NCBI GenBank assembly: GCA_002706265.1 | Contig: PAKU01000038.1 | Span: 1-64,000, forward strand | DNA length: 64,000 bases | Direction of reading: 5' to 3' | Source of the DNA: Polycyclovorans sp. | GTDB lineage: Bacteria; Pseudomonadota; Gammaproteobacteria; Nevskiales; Nevskiaceae | Shown: piece after piece, positions 17,989-27,368 of the stretch | Layout: every line of letters begins with the position of its first letter | Numbering within the stretch: the first letter of the stretch is position 1 | Made by a program: the position numbers and the translations under genes | Notes under the pieces: generated by a model | What the model was told of the DNA's origin: nothing | Databases searched by the model: none | Seen by the model: only the letters and a program-made list of their open reading frames with translations

Positions 17989-19097
17989 CAGGCCTCCGGC
18001 GTGAAGCGGTTGCAGGCTTCGATCACCTGCGCCACCTCGGCGTCGGTCAAGGCCGGCCCCATCGGCAGGCTCAGCACTTCGCGACTCAGTTGCTCGGTGA
18101 GCGGCAACGGCTGTTCCGCCAGATGCGCATAGGCGTTCTGGCGGTGCGGCGGCGTGGGATAGTGAATGGCGGTGCCGACGCCCTGGGCGGCCAGATGCCG
18201 TTGCAGGGCGTCCCGGTGGACGCAGCGCACCACGTACAGATGCCAGACGTGGCTGCCGGCCTGACCAACCCTTGGCAGGCGGATGTGCGGGTTGCAGATG
18301 CCGGCGGTGTACGCGGCGGCGACGCGGCGGCGGCGCTCGGTATCGGCATCGAGACCGCGAAGTTTGACGCTCAGCATGGCGGCCTGAAGCTCATCCAGTC
18401 GGCTGTTGACCCCGCACAGCTCATGCACGTACTTGGTCTGCGAACCGTAGTTGCGCAGCGACCGCAGCGTGTCTGCCAAGGCCGCATCGGAGGTGGTGAT
18501 GGCGCCGCCGTCACCGAGCGCGCCGAGGTTCTTGCCGGGATAGAAGCTGAATCCCGCGGCATCGCCCCAGGTCCCGGCGCGCCGTCCGTCCATTTCGGCC
18601 CCATGCGCCTGCGCGGCGTCTTCCAGGACCAGCAGATTGCGGTGCCTTGCCAGCGCCATGAGCGGCGGCATGCCCTCGATCTGCCCGTACAGGTGCACCG
18701 GCATCAAGACTCTGGTGCGGGGTGTGAGGTGTGGTTGAAGCTGCGCCGCCGACAGGCCGAAATGGTCGGGATCGGGGTCGATCAACACCGGCCGCAGACC
18801 GCTCTGGGTTATGGCCAGCACGCTGGCGATGAAGGTGTTGGCGGGCACAATCACTTCGTCACCGTCACGCAGCCTGCCCAGGGCCTTCCACGCTTGGAGC
18901 ACCAGGGCGAGCGCATCCAGTCCGTTGCCCACACCGATGCAGTGGTCGCTGCCGCAATACGCCGCGAACTGCGCCTCGAACTCGGTCAGCGCGCTTCCGG
19001 TGATGTACCAGCCGGAGTCGATGACGGCGGTGCACGCCGCGATCAGGGCGTCGCGATACCGGGCGTTGACCGCCTTCAGGTCGAGCACCGGGATCAT
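17988..19097 (-). CDS. dTDP-3-oxo-6-deoxyhexose 3-aminotransferase (FdtB/QdtB-like)
   Basis: A 369-residue PLP enzyme of the DegT/DnrJ/EryC1/StrS family. It starts [20 protein letters not shown] and has [16 protein letters not shown] for cofactor phosphate. Further on come [20 protein letters not shown] and the Schiff-base lysine K189 in [16 protein letters not shown]. The substrate-side block [12 protein letters not shown] is also present. In FdtB and QdtB the amino group is placed on C3 of the 3-keto sugar made by FdtA or QdtA, whose homologue is two genes upstream. ATG 19097 overlaps the acetyltransferase stop. Fuc3N and Qui3N products cannot be distinguished by eye. Confidence 0.9.
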   Translation of the reverse strand: MIPVLDLKAVNARYRDALIAACTAVIDSGWYITGSALTEFEAQFAAYCGSDHCIGVGNGLDALALVLQAWKALGRLRDGDEVIVPANTFIASVLAITQSGLRPVLIDPDPDHFGLSAAQLQPHLTPRTRVLMPVHLYGQIEGMPPLMALARHRNLLVLEDAAQAHGAEMDGRRAGTWGDAAGFSFYPGKNLGALGDGGAITTSDAALADTLRSLRNYGSQTKYVHELCGVNSRLDELQAAMLSVKLRGLDADTERRRRVAAAYTAGICNPHIRLPRVGQAGSHVWHLYVVRCVHRDALQRHLAAQGVGTAIHYPTPPHRQNAYAHLAEQPLPLTEQLSREVLSLPMGPALTDAEVAQVIEACNRFTPEA

Positions 19098-19858
19098 GGT
19101 TGCGCCGCACCGAACTCGGCGATCCAGGCCTGCACCGCGGCGGGCAGATAGCCGCGGTGAAAGTGGCGTCGCCACGGGTAGGCGCGACGTCCACTGCCGT
19201 CCTTCAACCTGATCTCGTCGGCATTGCGGACAAACGCGGCGGGGGCCCCCGCCACCACCGTGTCGGGCGCCACGTTTTTTGCCACGGCGCTGTGCGCGGC
19301 CACCAGCGCGCCCGACCCGATGGTCACCCCGGGCAGCACCACGGTCATGGTGGCGACCACGGCGTAATCCTCGACGGTGACCCCAAGCCGCACCTCGCTG
19401 GGTGGATGCGGGTCGTTGGTGAGCACCACGTAGGGGAACAGCCAGACATAGTCGCCAACGGTCGATCCCTGGCCGATGTGCACGTTGCTGTGGAGCCGGC
19501 TGTAGTGTCCGAACCGGCAATCGCCCTGCACATCGCAGAGGGTGCCCAGTTGCAGGTGATCGCCCGCGATCGTGCCTTCGCGCACGGTCACGCGGTGCCC
19601 CGTGTTCAGGCCCTGGCCAAAGCACGAGCCTTCGTAGAAGACGCTGTGCGAGCGGATCAGGCTGTGGTCGCCGATCACCAGCGGCCGGTCGCCAGCGCCG
19701 CCGAGGCGGGGATGCCCGAGTTCGCAAAAGGCGCCCACGACGGTGCCCGCGCCCAGGCGCACGTTGCCGTGAATCACGGTGTAGGGCCCCACGCTGACGT
19801 CATCGGCCAGCGTGGCTGCGGCATCGATGAGCGCGGTGGGATGAATGCGGGGCGCCAT
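19094..19858 (-). CDS. Hexapeptide-repeat N-acetyltransferase (FdtC/QdtC-like, N-extended)
   Basis: A 254-residue left-handed beta-helix acyltransferase. Repeated hexapeptide turns begin at [19 protein letters not shown] and continue through [19 protein letters not shown] to about residue 205. The C-terminal 50 residues hold a Trp/Arg-rich helix. The catalytic His is probably in LTNDPHP or HSNVHIG. Its place between the ketoisomerase and aminotransferase genes marks it as the acetyl-CoA-dependent N-acetylase of the dTDP-3-amino sugar. It is longer than typical FdtC (about 170-190 residues) because the N-terminus carries extra coils. ATG 19858 shares one base with the upstream stop. Confidence 0.8.
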   Translation of the reverse strand: MAPRIHPTALIDAAATLADDVSVGPYTVIHGNVRLGAGTVVGAFCELGHPRLGGAGDRPLVIGDHSLIRSHSVFYEGSCFGQGLNTGHRVTVREGTIAGDHLQLGTLCDVQGDCRFGHYSRLHSNVHIGQGSTVGDYVWLFPYVVLTNDPHPPSEVRLGVTVEDYAVVATMTVVLPGVTIGSGALVAAHSAVAKNVAPDTVVAGAPAAFVRNADEIRLKDGSGRRAYPWRRHFHRGYLPAAVQAWIAEFGAAQP

Positions 19859-20283
19859 CAGCCGCACCGATTCCCGACGGCCAGACGGAGAAACGCATCG
19901 TGGTCCCGAATGTAGTCGCGTTCGTCGTAAGGCTCGCTGGCCAGCACCAGAAGCACACAGTGCTCTGAGAAATCGTGCATCTCTCGCCAGACCAGGCCTT
20001 CAATGAGCAGCCCGCGGCAGGGGTCGTCCAGCACGGCGTCGGCGCGCTGTCGGCCGTCGTCGAGGCTGACGCGGCACGACCCTGCAACGCAGACCATCAA
20101 CTGCTGCAGATTGCGGTGCGCGTGATACCCCCGGCTGACGCCCTGCAGCGTGTCGAAGATGTAATAGACGCGTCTGATCTCGAACGGAATCGCGCCGTGG
20201 CCCTCAATGGCGACCAGGCTGCCGCGGGCATCGCCACGCTTGGTCAAATCGATCCAGTTCATCAGTGGCTTCATCGCATTCAC
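19858..20283 (-). CDS. dTDP-4-oxo-6-deoxyglucose 3,4-ketoisomerase (FdtA/QdtA-like)
   Basis: A 141-residue cupin of the WxcM-like/FdtA group. It opens with DLTKRGDARGSLVAIEGHG and PFEIRRVYYIFD. Next is the catalytic pair in RGYHAHRNLQQ (H54 and H56), then SLDDGRQRADAVLDDPCRGL. It converts dTDP-4-keto-6-deoxyglucose, the RmlB product, to the 3-keto sugar, so it branches off the rhamnose pathway encoded divergently at 20360. It is the first gene of the minus-strand amino-sugar operon. FdtA and QdtA differ only in C4 stereochemistry and cannot be separated here. Confidence 0.88.
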   Translation of the reverse strand: MNAMKPLMNWIDLTKRGDARGSLVAIEGHGAIPFEIRRVYYIFDTLQGVSRGYHAHRNLQQLMVCVAGSCRVSLDDGRQRADAVLDDPCRGLLIEGLVWREMHDFSEHCVLLVLASEPYDERDYIRDHDAFLRLAVGNRCG

Positions 20284-20323
20284 AAGGTTTTGCAGGTTGT
20301 GCAGGAGCGCCCAGCGGCTGAAG

Positions 20324-20336
20324 CGTTAGCATAACG
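20324..20336. promoter_or_regulatory. Inverted repeat in the divergent fdtA/rmlA promoter region
   Basis: CGTTA-GCA-TAACG is a perfect short palindrome in the 76-base gap between the ketoisomerase gene (-) and rmlA (+). It could be an operator or a shared promoter element. No clear -35/-10 pair was assigned. Confidence 0.35.
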
Positions 20337-20359
20337 TCCTGTTTATCCAGTACGTTTCG

Positions 20360-21232
20360 ATGACACGAAAAGCCATTGTGTTGGCGGGTGGTTCCGGCAC
20401 CCGGCTGTATCCGCTGACCCACGGCGTCAGCAAGCAGCTCATGCCGGTGTACGACAAGCCGATGATCTACTACCCCCTGTCGGTCGCGATGCTGGCGGGG
20501 CTGCGCGAAATTCTCATCATCACCACCCCGCACGACGCGCCGGCCTTTCAGGCGACGCTGGGCGATGGGGCACAGTGGGGCATTGCGCTGCACTACGCGG
20601 TACAGCCCCGCCCTGAGGGGCTGGCGCAGGCGTTCTTGATTGGCGAGGCCTTTCTGGCCGGTCAGCCGGCCTGCCTGATTCTTGGCGACAATCTTTTTTT
20701 CGGTCACGGCCTGCCCGAGCTGCTGGCGCGTGCGACGGCACGCACGGCCGGCGCCACCATCTTCGGTTACACCGTGGCCGACCCCGAGCGCTACGGCGTG
20801 GTCGAGTTCGACGACCGCAGCGGCAAGGCCATGAGCATCGAAGAGAAGCCGCTCAAGCCCCGCTCGCAGGACGCGGTGACCGGCCTGTACTTCTACGACG
20901 CGGCAGTGGTTGACGTTGCGCGGCAGATCCGCCCTTCGGCGCGCGGCGAGCTGGAGATCAGTGACGTCAATCGGCACTACCTGACCCAGGGCAGTCTGCA
21001 CGTCGAACGCCTGGGCCGCGGCTTTGCCTGGCTCGACACCGGCACCCACGATGCCCTGCTGGAGGCCGCCAACTTCGTCCGCACCGTGCAGCAGCGGCAG
21101 GGCCTGCAGATCTGCTGTCCTGAGGAGATCGCCTTTCGCCAGGGCTGGATCGACGGCGAACAACTGCGGCGTCTGGCGCAGCCGCTGATCCGGTCCGACT
21201 ACGGTCGCTATCTCGAAAGGCTGGCCCGATGA
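20360..21232 (+). CDS. rmlA: Glucose-1-phosphate thymidylyltransferase
   Basis: A 290-residue nucleotidyltransferase that makes dTDP-glucose, the shared precursor of dTDP-rhamnose and the 3-amino sugar branch. The signature loop [20 protein letters not shown] starts at residue 8, followed by [13 protein letters not shown]. The active-site regions [33 protein letters not shown] and [19 protein letters not shown] are intact. It starts the rmlACDB operon; its stop overlaps rmlC by 4 nt. dTDP-rhamnose feedback control is known for the family. Confidence 0.97.
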   Translation: MTRKAIVLAGGSGTRLYPLTHGVSKQLMPVYDKPMIYYPLSVAMLAGLREILIITTPHDAPAFQATLGDGAQWGIALHYAVQPRPEGLAQAFLIGEAFLAGQPACLILGDNLFFGHGLPELLARATARTAGATIFGYTVADPERYGVVEFDDRSGKAMSIEEKPLKPRSQDAVTGLYFYDAAVVDVARQIRPSARGELEISDVNRHYLTQGSLHVERLGRGFAWLDTGTHDALLEAANFVRTVQQRQGLQICCPEEIAFRQGWIDGEQLRRLAQPLIRSDYGRYLERLAR

Positions 21233-21774
21233 CCATCACCGAAACCGCGCTGCCCGGCGTTTTGTGCATCACGCCCAGGGTGTTTGGCGACGATCGCGGC
21301 TTCTTCCTCGAAACCTACCGTGAGCAGGACCTGCTGGCGCGTGCGCTCAAGCTGCGTTTCGTGCAGGACAACCAGTCACGTTCGGTGCGCGGCACCCTGC
21401 GCGGGCTGCATTACCAATGCGTGCAGCCGCAGGGCAAATTGGTGCGGGTCAGCGCTGGCGCCGTGCTCGACGTGGCGGTGGACGTGCGCCGCGGTTCACC
21501 CACCTTCGGCCAGCATCTGGCCATGGTGCTCGACGATGTCAGTCATCGGCAGCTGTACATTCCGCCCGGCTTCGCGCACGGATTCTGTGTGCTCTCCGAC
21601 ACCGCCGACTTCGTCTACAAATGCACCGACTACTACCACCCCGGGTCGGAAACCGGCATCCGCTTCGATGACCCGGCGCTGGGCATTGCCTGGCCGGCGC
21701 TGGACGTGCCCTACCGGCTGTCGCCCAAGGACCTGGCCCTGCCGCGACTGGCCGATCAGGACCGGCTGCCATGA
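21229..21774 (+). CDS. rmlC: dTDP-4-dehydrorhamnose 3,5-epimerase
   Basis: A 181-residue cupin epimerase, the third step to dTDP-L-rhamnose. The catalytic histidine is H61 in [10 protein letters not shown], and the conserved RGxFLETY block appears as [14 protein letters not shown]. The C-terminal half holds [24 protein letters not shown] and [12 protein letters not shown]. The length is normal. It overlaps both neighbours by 4 nt (ATGA). In this operon C precedes D and B, an order also seen in other proteobacteria. Confidence 0.97.
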   Translation: MTITETALPGVLCITPRVFGDDRGFFLETYREQDLLARALKLRFVQDNQSRSVRGTLRGLHYQCVQPQGKLVRVSAGAVLDVAVDVRRGSPTFGQHLAMVLDDVSHRQLYIPPGFAHGFCVLSDTADFVYKCTDYYHPGSETGIRFDDPALGIAWPALDVPYRLSPKDLALPRLADQDRLP

Positions 21775-22649
21775 GCATTCTGGTGCTCGGTGCCGGCGGG
21801 CAGGTGGGGCGCGAGATCGCCGGGCGTCTGGGTGAGGCCGATCACGCCCTGACGCACAGCGCGCTGGACATCACCCGGCCCGACGCCATTGCCCGGGCGC
21901 TCGACCGGCATCACCCCAAGGTGCTGATCAACGCCGCCGCCTACACCGCGGTCGACCGCGCGGAGGCCGAGCCTGATCGGGCCGAGGCCATCAACCGTGA
22001 CGGTGCCGCGCATCTGGCCACGGCCTGCGCGCAGCGCGGCATTGCGCTGCTGCACCTGTCCACCGACTACGTGTTCGACGGGCGCGCCGACGCCCCTTAC
22101 ACGCCGGCCGATGCGGTCAACCCGCTGGGCCAGTACGGCCGCAGCAAGGCGGCCGGCGAGGCGGCCATACGCCAGGCCCTGCCGGCGCACCTGATCCTGC
22201 GGACCAGTTGGGTGTTCGGCCGCCACGGCGGCAACTTCGTGAAAACCATGCTGCGGCTGGCCCGCGACCGCGACGCGCTGAACATCGTCGATGACCAGAT
22301 CGGCGGGCCGACGCCGGCCGCCGCCATTGCCGAGGCCCTGCTGGGGCTTGCCCGGACGATCGTCTCGGGGGGCGCCTGGCCCTGGGGCACTTATCACTAC
22401 GCCGGCGCGCCGGCGGTGTCGTGGCGCGGCTTTGCCGACGTCATTTTTGCCGAGGCGCTGCAGGCGGGCCTGATCAGCCGCGCGCCCCAGGTGCGGGCCA
22501 TCACCACGGCCGAGTATCCGACCCCGGCATTGCGGCCGCTCAATTCGCAGCTCGACATGCGCGACACCGAAGCCCGGCTGGGACTCTCGCCGCCCGACTG
22601 GCAGGCCGCGCTGCAGGCGCTGCTGCGCAGCCCGGCGTTCCACGCATGA
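21771..22649 (+). CDS. rmlD: dTDP-4-dehydrorhamnose reductase
   Basis: A 292-residue SDR enzyme that reduces dTDP-4-keto-L-rhamnose to dTDP-L-rhamnose. The NAD(P) site GAGGQVGREI starts at residue 7. NAAAYTAVDRAEAEPDRA and STDYVFDGRADAPYTPAD follow. The catalytic YGRSKAAGE (YxxxK) and ILRTSWVFGRHGGNFVKTML complete the active site. Coupled by ATGA overlaps to rmlC and rmlB. Confidence 0.97.
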   Translation: MSILVLGAGGQVGREIAGRLGEADHALTHSALDITRPDAIARALDRHHPKVLINAAAYTAVDRAEAEPDRAEAINRDGAAHLATACAQRGIALLHLSTDYVFDGRADAPYTPADAVNPLGQYGRSKAAGEAAIRQALPAHLILRTSWVFGRHGGNFVKTMLRLARDRDALNIVDDQIGGPTPAAAIAEALLGLARTIVSGGAWPWGTYHYAGAPAVSWRGFADVIFAEALQAGLISRAPQVRAITTAEYPTPALRPLNSQLDMRDTEARLGLSPPDWQAALQALLRSPAFHA

Positions 22650-23638
22650 ACCATGTGCCGCGCAGGGTGCTGGTGACCGGTGGCGCCGGGTTCATCGGCA
22701 GCAATTTTGTCCGCCACCTGCTGGCCAGCGATGCCCAGGTGCGGGTGACCACGCTCGACCTGCTGACCTACGCGGCCGATCGCCGCAATCTTGATGACCT
22801 GCCCGGTGCCGATCGCCACCAGCTCGTGGTGGGCGACATTGCCGACGCCGCGCGGGTGGCAACGCTGATGCGCGATGCGCACATCGACACGGTGGTGCAC
22901 TTCGCCGCCGAGTCGCATGTTGACCGCTCGATCAGCGGCCCCGGCGCCTTCGTCCACACCAATGTCACCGGCACCTTTACCCTGCTGGAGGCCGCCCGCG
23001 CGGCCTGGCAGGGCCGTGCCGACGTGCGCTTCCATCACATTTCCACCGACGAGGTGTTCGGCACGCTGGGGCCAGACGATCCGCCGTTCACCGAGGCCAC
23101 GGCCTACGCGCCCAACTCGCCGTACTCGGCCAGCAAGGCCGCGTCCGATCACCTGGTGCGGGCGTGGTTCCATACCTACGGCCTGCCGGTGGTAACCACC
23201 AACTGCTCGAACAATTTTGGGCCCCGCCAGCACGCCGAAAAATTCATCCCCACGGTGATTCGCGCCTGCCATGCGCAGGCGCCGATTCCGGTGTACGGCG
23301 ATGGCAGCAACATTCGCGACTGGCTGTATGTGACCGACCATTGCCGGGGCATTGACGCGGTGATGCGCGGCGGCCGCCTCGGCGAGTGCTACAACCTCGG
23401 CGGTGGCAACGAGCGCAGCAATGTCGAGATCGTGCGGCTGATCTGCGCCGCCTTCGACCGCCGCTGCCCGCAGCGCACGCCGCACGCGGCCTTGATGCGC
23501 TTCGTCACCGACCGCCCCGGCCACGACTGGCGCTACGCCATCGATGCCTCCAAGGTCGCCGAAGAACTCGGCTGGCAGCGCGCCCGCTGTTTCGAGGCCG
23601 AGCTGGATGCGACCCTCGACTGGTATCTGGGGTCATGA
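22646..23638 (+). CDS. rmlB: dTDP-glucose 4,6-dehydratase
   Basis: A 330-residue extended SDR enzyme that forms dTDP-4-keto-6-deoxyglucose, the branch point for rhamnose (RmlC/D) and the 3-amino sugar (FdtA-like). The glycine-rich TGGAGFIGSNFVRHLL is near residue 10. The active-site motif STDEVFGTL and YSASKAASDHLVRAW (YxxxK) follow. The substrate region contains TTNCSNNFGPRQHAEKFIP and IRDWLYVTDHC. ATG 22646 overlaps the rmlD stop, although the frame is open further upstream. Confidence 0.97.
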   Translation: MNHVPRRVLVTGGAGFIGSNFVRHLLASDAQVRVTTLDLLTYAADRRNLDDLPGADRHQLVVGDIADAARVATLMRDAHIDTVVHFAAESHVDRSISGPGAFVHTNVTGTFTLLEAARAAWQGRADVRFHHISTDEVFGTLGPDDPPFTEATAYAPNSPYSASKAASDHLVRAWFHTYGLPVVTTNCSNNFGPRQHAEKFIPTVIRACHAQAPIPVYGDGSNIRDWLYVTDHCRGIDAVMRGGRLGECYNLGGGNERSNVEIVRLICAAFDRRCPQRTPHAALMRFVTDRPGHDWRYAIDASKVAEELGWQRARCFEAELDATLDWYLGS

Positions 23639-24405
23639 GCACCCCGGTCAGCGTGGTGCTGATTGCCCGCAACGCCGAGCGCACCCTGGCGCGTTGCCTT
23701 GCGAGCACGGTAGGTTTTGACGATGTGGTGATGGTCGATACCGGCTCGACCGACGCGACGCTGGCGATTGCCGCGCGCTATCCCCATGTGCGGGTGCTGC
23801 ACGAAACCTTCGAAGACTTCAGTGCCAACCGCAACGCCGCCGCGGCCTGTGCGCGCCACGACTGGGTCTGCCCGCTGGACACCGACGAGTGGTTCGACCC
23901 CGTGCTGGCGGCGCAGCTTCAGGCCTTCAATCCGGCGTCGGACCGGCAGGTGCACGCCTTCTGGCGCTACAACTGGTTTCTGGGTCGGCGGCTGCGCAGC
24001 AAGCTGGGGCGCGAGTGGATACGGCGCGTCTATCACCGCCAGCAGGTGCAGTTCGTGGGCGCCGTGCACGAGCGCCTGGTGCGGATCGACGGCGGCGCCA
24101 GGCCGGCGGTCGCGCGGCTGCCGGGCCACGTCGGCCACGATCCCTATGCCAGCGTCGGGCATCTGTTCGAAAAGCGCTGGACCTACGCCCGGCCCGACCT
24201 GCGCAAGGTCAAGGCGGCGCACCCGGCGGTTGCCAGCCTGCGGGCGCTGTGGCGGTTCCTGCGCGGCTGGCTGATGGCCGGCGGCTTCATCGACGGCTGG
24301 CGCGGCTTCGTGCTGGCCAGCGCCGATGCCTACGGCGTGTTCCTGAAATACGTCTGGGGCTATGCAGCCCGCAAGGCCAGCGCCGAGCGCACCCAGGGCG
24401 CGTAG
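23635..24405 (+). CDS. Glycosyltransferase family 2, WaaE/KdtX-like
   Basis: A 256-residue GT2 of the lipopolysaccharide-core type. It begins MSTPVSVVLIARNAERTLAR and continues VMVDTGSTDATLAIAARYP, FSANRNAAAACARHDWVCPL and DTDEWF as the DxD site. The C-terminal part (RVYHRQQVQFVGAVHERLV, then a basic, partly hydrophobic tail) fits WaaE-like enzymes that add glucose to the inner core. It is coupled to rmlB by an ATGA overlap. Its last 46 bases overlap the end of the opposite-strand DUF6492 gene. Confidence 0.88.
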   Translation: MSTPVSVVLIARNAERTLARCLASTVGFDDVVMVDTGSTDATLAIAARYPHVRVLHETFEDFSANRNAAAACARHDWVCPLDTDEWFDPVLAAQLQAFNPASDRQVHAFWRYNWFLGRRLRSKLGREWIRRVYHRQQVQFVGAVHERLVRIDGGARPAVARLPGHVGHDPYASVGHLFEKRWTYARPDLRKVKAAHPAVASLRALWRFLRGWLMAGGFIDGWRGFVLASADAYGVFLKYVWGYAARKASAERTQGA

Positions 24406-25325
24406 TCCGCGACGCGAAAGTGCGCGTGGTGATCGGCCTGAATCGTCAGATAGCGCACCTCGGGGTCATCGAATGCGGCGTTGATGGCGGCCTCGGGGTG
24501 GGCGCGCTCCTCGGCGGTGTGCAGCCAGCGGCAGGCCAGGCTGGCGCGCTCGGTCCACACCCCGGCGTACTGGCGCAACTGGCTCACGTAGACCCCGTAA
24601 GTCATGAACTCTGACCACTGCCCCAGCGGTTGGGCGAGCAGCGCCTGCCACCAGTGGCGCTGATGGCGGGCTTCGATGGCGTCGAGCATGTCGCGCAGGG
24701 TGCCGCGGTCAAAAACGAAGGGGTGGGTCACGTAATTGACGAACGGCGCGCCCGGCAGGCGCGGCCACGGCAGGCCGAACAAGGTGCAGGCGTGGCCATA
24801 CCAGCCGGGTGAAGCGAGCGGGCGGGTGATGACGTCCGGTTCTTCGTACAGCACCACGCGGCCGTCGGCGGCGTAGGCGCTGGCCGGCACCGGCTGGGTG
24901 AAGATCACATCGGAGTCGAGGGTGATCAGCACCCGCTGCGGGAACTGGCGGGCCACGGCCAACTTGACCAGCTGCTGGGTGTGCCAACCGTAGTAGTTGG
25001 CGTCGGCAAACCAGCCGAAACGCTTGTAGGCGCTGCGCTTGAGCACCTGCAGCCGGCGGTTGGGCGTGCGATCGAGGTGGCGCCGCCGCCGCTGCTCGAC
25101 CTCTGAGGGCAGGACCTCGGCGGTGCTCAGGTAGATCGGGCCGGCCGCGCCCTGCCGGAACAGCGCCAGGTCTTCGGTCTGCACCACCGCGTAGTGCGGC
25201 ACCGCGCCCAGGCCCATGGCCGCCATCGATTCCCGCAGTAACTGAAAGCGCTCCAAATCGCCGCGCCAGGTGGGGGTGACGAAGGCGATGTCGGCCGCGG
25301 CATAGCCGGGGCTGAGGTCAGGCAT
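24360..25325 (-). CDS. DUF6492 family protein (putative glycosyltransferase)
   Basis: A 321-residue soluble protein. It opens IAFVTPTWRGDLERFQLLRE and has HYAVVQTEDLALF, RSAYKRFGWFADANYYGW, and a DxD-type LITLDSDVIFTQPV in the middle. The C-terminal half contains WSEFMTYGVYVSQL. These features match DUF6492, a GT-A-like family found in polysaccharide loci. The gene starts 8 nt inside the upstream gene (25318-26112) and ends inside the 3' end of the convergent GT2 gene. The sugar specificity is unknown. Confidence 0.78.
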   Translation of the reverse strand: MPDLSPGYAAADIAFVTPTWRGDLERFQLLRESMAAMGLGAVPHYAVVQTEDLALFRQGAAGPIYLSTAEVLPSEVEQRRRRHLDRTPNRRLQVLKRSAYKRFGWFADANYYGWHTQQLVKLAVARQFPQRVLITLDSDVIFTQPVPASAYAADGRVVLYEEPDVITRPLASPGWYGHACTLFGLPWPRLPGAPFVNYVTHPFVFDRGTLRDMLDAIEARHQRHWWQALLAQPLGQWSEFMTYGVYVSQLRQYAGVWTERASLACRWLHTAEERAHPEAAINAAFDDPEVRYLTIQADHHAHFRVADYAPWVRSALALRAA

Positions 25326-26112
25326 GGTCGTCGCCTGCGGTCCAGGCCGCGACCAGCCACGGCGCCGGGCCGATGCGCCGGTACCAGCGCCCGCCCCGGC
25401 CGGCGAGCACGTCGCTCATCTTCGGCCGGCCTGCAAACACCACGATGCGGGTGCCGGCCGGGCACTGCGGGTTCTGATGAAAACTGGCCAGCCCGCGCGG
25501 CACGCAGCCGTTCTTGAAGCTGGCGCACCAGGCCGCAGGCCAGAATTGCAGTTGCGATTGCGCGTGCAGATGATCGGACAGGAATTCCTGCTCGTTGCGA
25601 TAGCCCGCGATGACCGCGTCGTGGTCGGTGACGTAGCGCGCCAGCGCATCGGCATGGGCGCCGGCTTCGAAGCGGAACACCGAGGTGTTGGCGACCCGGG
25701 CATAGAAGGCATCGCGGGCCGGACGAAACCACCGCCTGAGCGGGCGCGGACGAAACAGGTCCGCGTCGCGGATCGCGCAGAACGCGCCCGGCGTGTCGAG
25801 AAACGGCGCCAGGTCAGCGACGATCACCACATCCAGGTCGAGAAACAGGACCGTGCCGCGCCAGTCCGGCAGGTCGTCACGCAGCAGGGCCAGCTTGCGC
25901 CAGCGGCTGTCGCGGGTGGCGCCGGCGCCGGTGTCGGGCAGCGGCCGGGCGTCGATGGCCGGATCAAGCCCCTGGGCGTCATCGGTGAAGCAGACGAAGC
26001 GGAACGGCCGCGCCAGGTGTCGGGCCACGCCGGCGTGCAGCCGGTTCACGTACTCGGGGCCGTAGAGCGTGCCCCATTTCATGCAGGCCACGGTCGGAAT
26101 CTCAGGGGTCAT
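25318..26112 (-). CDS. Predicted glycosyltransferase (DLD motif, paralogue of the gene at 14256)
   Basis: A 264-residue protein with the same ordered blocks as the gene at 14256: CMKWGTLYGPEYVNRL, CFTDDAQG, VLFLDLDVVIV (DxD), GYRNEQEFLSDHL, WPAAWCASFKNGC and IVVFAGRPKMSDVLAG. A longer basic insertion lies around residue 125. It probably acts as a GT-A transferase on the core or O-antigen. ATG 26112 overlaps the waaA stop (ATGA), so it belongs to a minus-strand waaA operon with the DUF6492 gene. Confidence 0.75.
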   Translation of the reverse strand: MTPEIPTVACMKWGTLYGPEYVNRLHAGVARHLARPFRFVCFTDDAQGLDPAIDARPLPDTGAGATRDSRWRKLALLRDDLPDWRGTVLFLDLDVVIVADLAPFLDTPGAFCAIRDADLFRPRPLRRWFRPARDAFYARVANTSVFRFEAGAHADALARYVTDHDAVIAGYRNEQEFLSDHLHAQSQLQFWPAAWCASFKNGCVPRGLASFHQNPQCPAGTRIVVFAGRPKMSDVLAGRGGRWYRRIGPAPWLVAAWTAGDDHA

Positions 26113-27368
26113 GGTGCGCGTTGTTGTGCAATGAGGGCCTCAAGGGTGCGCTGCAGCGCGCCTTGGTGCGCGGCCAGGCTGGCCAGGGCGGCGGCGCCCA
26201 TGCGGCGGCGGCGGTCGGCGTCGGCCAGGGCGTCGGCCAGGGCCGTCTCCAGCGCCGCTTCGTCCGCGACCTGCCGGGCGCCGCCCGCGCCCAGCAGCAG
26301 GTCGCGGGCGAACTCGAAATTGTGCATGTGCGGGCCAAACAGCACCGGCAGCCCCAGCGCGGCCGGCTCCAGCACGTTGTGGCCGCCGATGGGCACCAGC
26401 GAGCCGCCGACGAACGCGATGTCCGACAGCGTCAGGTAAAACCACATCTCGCCCATGCTGTCGCCGAGCAGCACCGGGGGCGGCGGCGTGTGCAGGTCCA
26501 TCTGGCAGCGCCGCGCCCACGGCAGGCCCGAGGCTTCGATCTGCGCCTGCACGTCGTCGAAGCGGGGCGGGTGCCGCGGTACCACCAGCAGCACGGCGTC
26601 GGGCCAGCGTTGCAGCAGGCGCTGGTGGATGCGCAGCGCCGCCGACTCTTCGCCCTCGTGGGTGCTGGCGGCAATCCACACCGGGCGCGCGCCCCAGCCG
26701 GCCTTGATGTCGCCCCCCGCCCGGCACTGATCCGGCTGCGGTGCAATGTCGAACTTGAGATTGCCCAGGGCCTGCACCTGCGGCGCGCCCAGGCGTCGGT
26801 AGCGCTCGGCGTCGGGCGCGCTCTGCGCCGCCACCAGGGTGACGTCGGCCAGCACCGACCGAGCAAAGCGGGGCATTCGCCCATAGCCTTTCACCGACCG
26901 GGGCGACAGCCGCGCGTTGGCGATGGTGATGGGGATGCCGCGCATCCGCAGCCGCCGGAACAAGGTCGGCCAGAGTTCGGTTTCCATGATCACCACCTGG
27001 CGCGGCTGCAGCCGGTCCAGAAAGCGGATCACCACTGAATGCACGTCGATCGGCGCGTAGCAGTGCCGCACCTGCCCGCCCAGCTGCGCGCGAACCTGGG
27101 CGCTGCCGGTGGGCGTGGTGGTGGTGACGCAGACCTTGCCGGGGCCATGCCGGGCCACCAGGGCCCGGATCAGCGGCAGGGCAGCCATGACCTCGCCGAC
27201 GCTGACCGCGTGCACCCACACGGCGACGCCGCCTTCGACCCTGGGAATGTAGCCAAAACGCTCGGTGACGCGGCCGCGATAGGCCGGGTTGCGCCAACCC
27301 TTGACCCACATCACCGGCCACAGGATCAGGCCGGCCAGGGTGATCAGAAAAACATAGAGCACTCGCAT
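26109..27368 (-). CDS. waaA: 3-deoxy-D-manno-octulosonic acid (Kdo) transferase
   Basis: A 419-residue GT30 enzyme that adds Kdo from CMP-Kdo to lipid IVA at the inner membrane. The first 20 residues (MRVLYVFLITLAGLILWPVM) form the membrane anchor. Family blocks follow: VWVHAVSVGEVMAALPLI with the catalytic Glu, TTTTPTGSAQV, IMETELWPTLFRRL, ANARLSPRSVKGY, and C-terminal IGGHNVLEPAALGLPVLFG. The start was set at ATG 27368 because it begins this anchor. It is divergent from the LpxL-like gene, a sensible pairing in lipid A assembly. Confidence 0.96.
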   Translation of the reverse strand: MRVLYVFLITLAGLILWPVMWVKGWRNPAYRGRVTERFGYIPRVEGGVAVWVHAVSVGEVMAALPLIRALVARHGPGKVCVTTTTPTGSAQVRAQLGGQVRHCYAPIDVHSVVIRFLDRLQPRQVVIMETELWPTLFRRLRMRGIPITIANARLSPRSVKGYGRMPRFARSVLADVTLVAAQSAPDAERYRRLGAPQVQALGNLKFDIAPQPDQCRAGGDIKAGWGARPVWIAASTHEGEESAALRIHQRLLQRWPDAVLLVVPRHPPRFDDVQAQIEASGLPWARRCQMDLHTPPPPVLLGDSMGEMWFYLTLSDIAFVGGSLVPIGGHNVLEPAALGLPVLFGPHMHNFEFARDLLLGAGGARQVADEAALETALADALADADRRRRMGAAALASLAAHQGALQRTLEALIAQQRAP

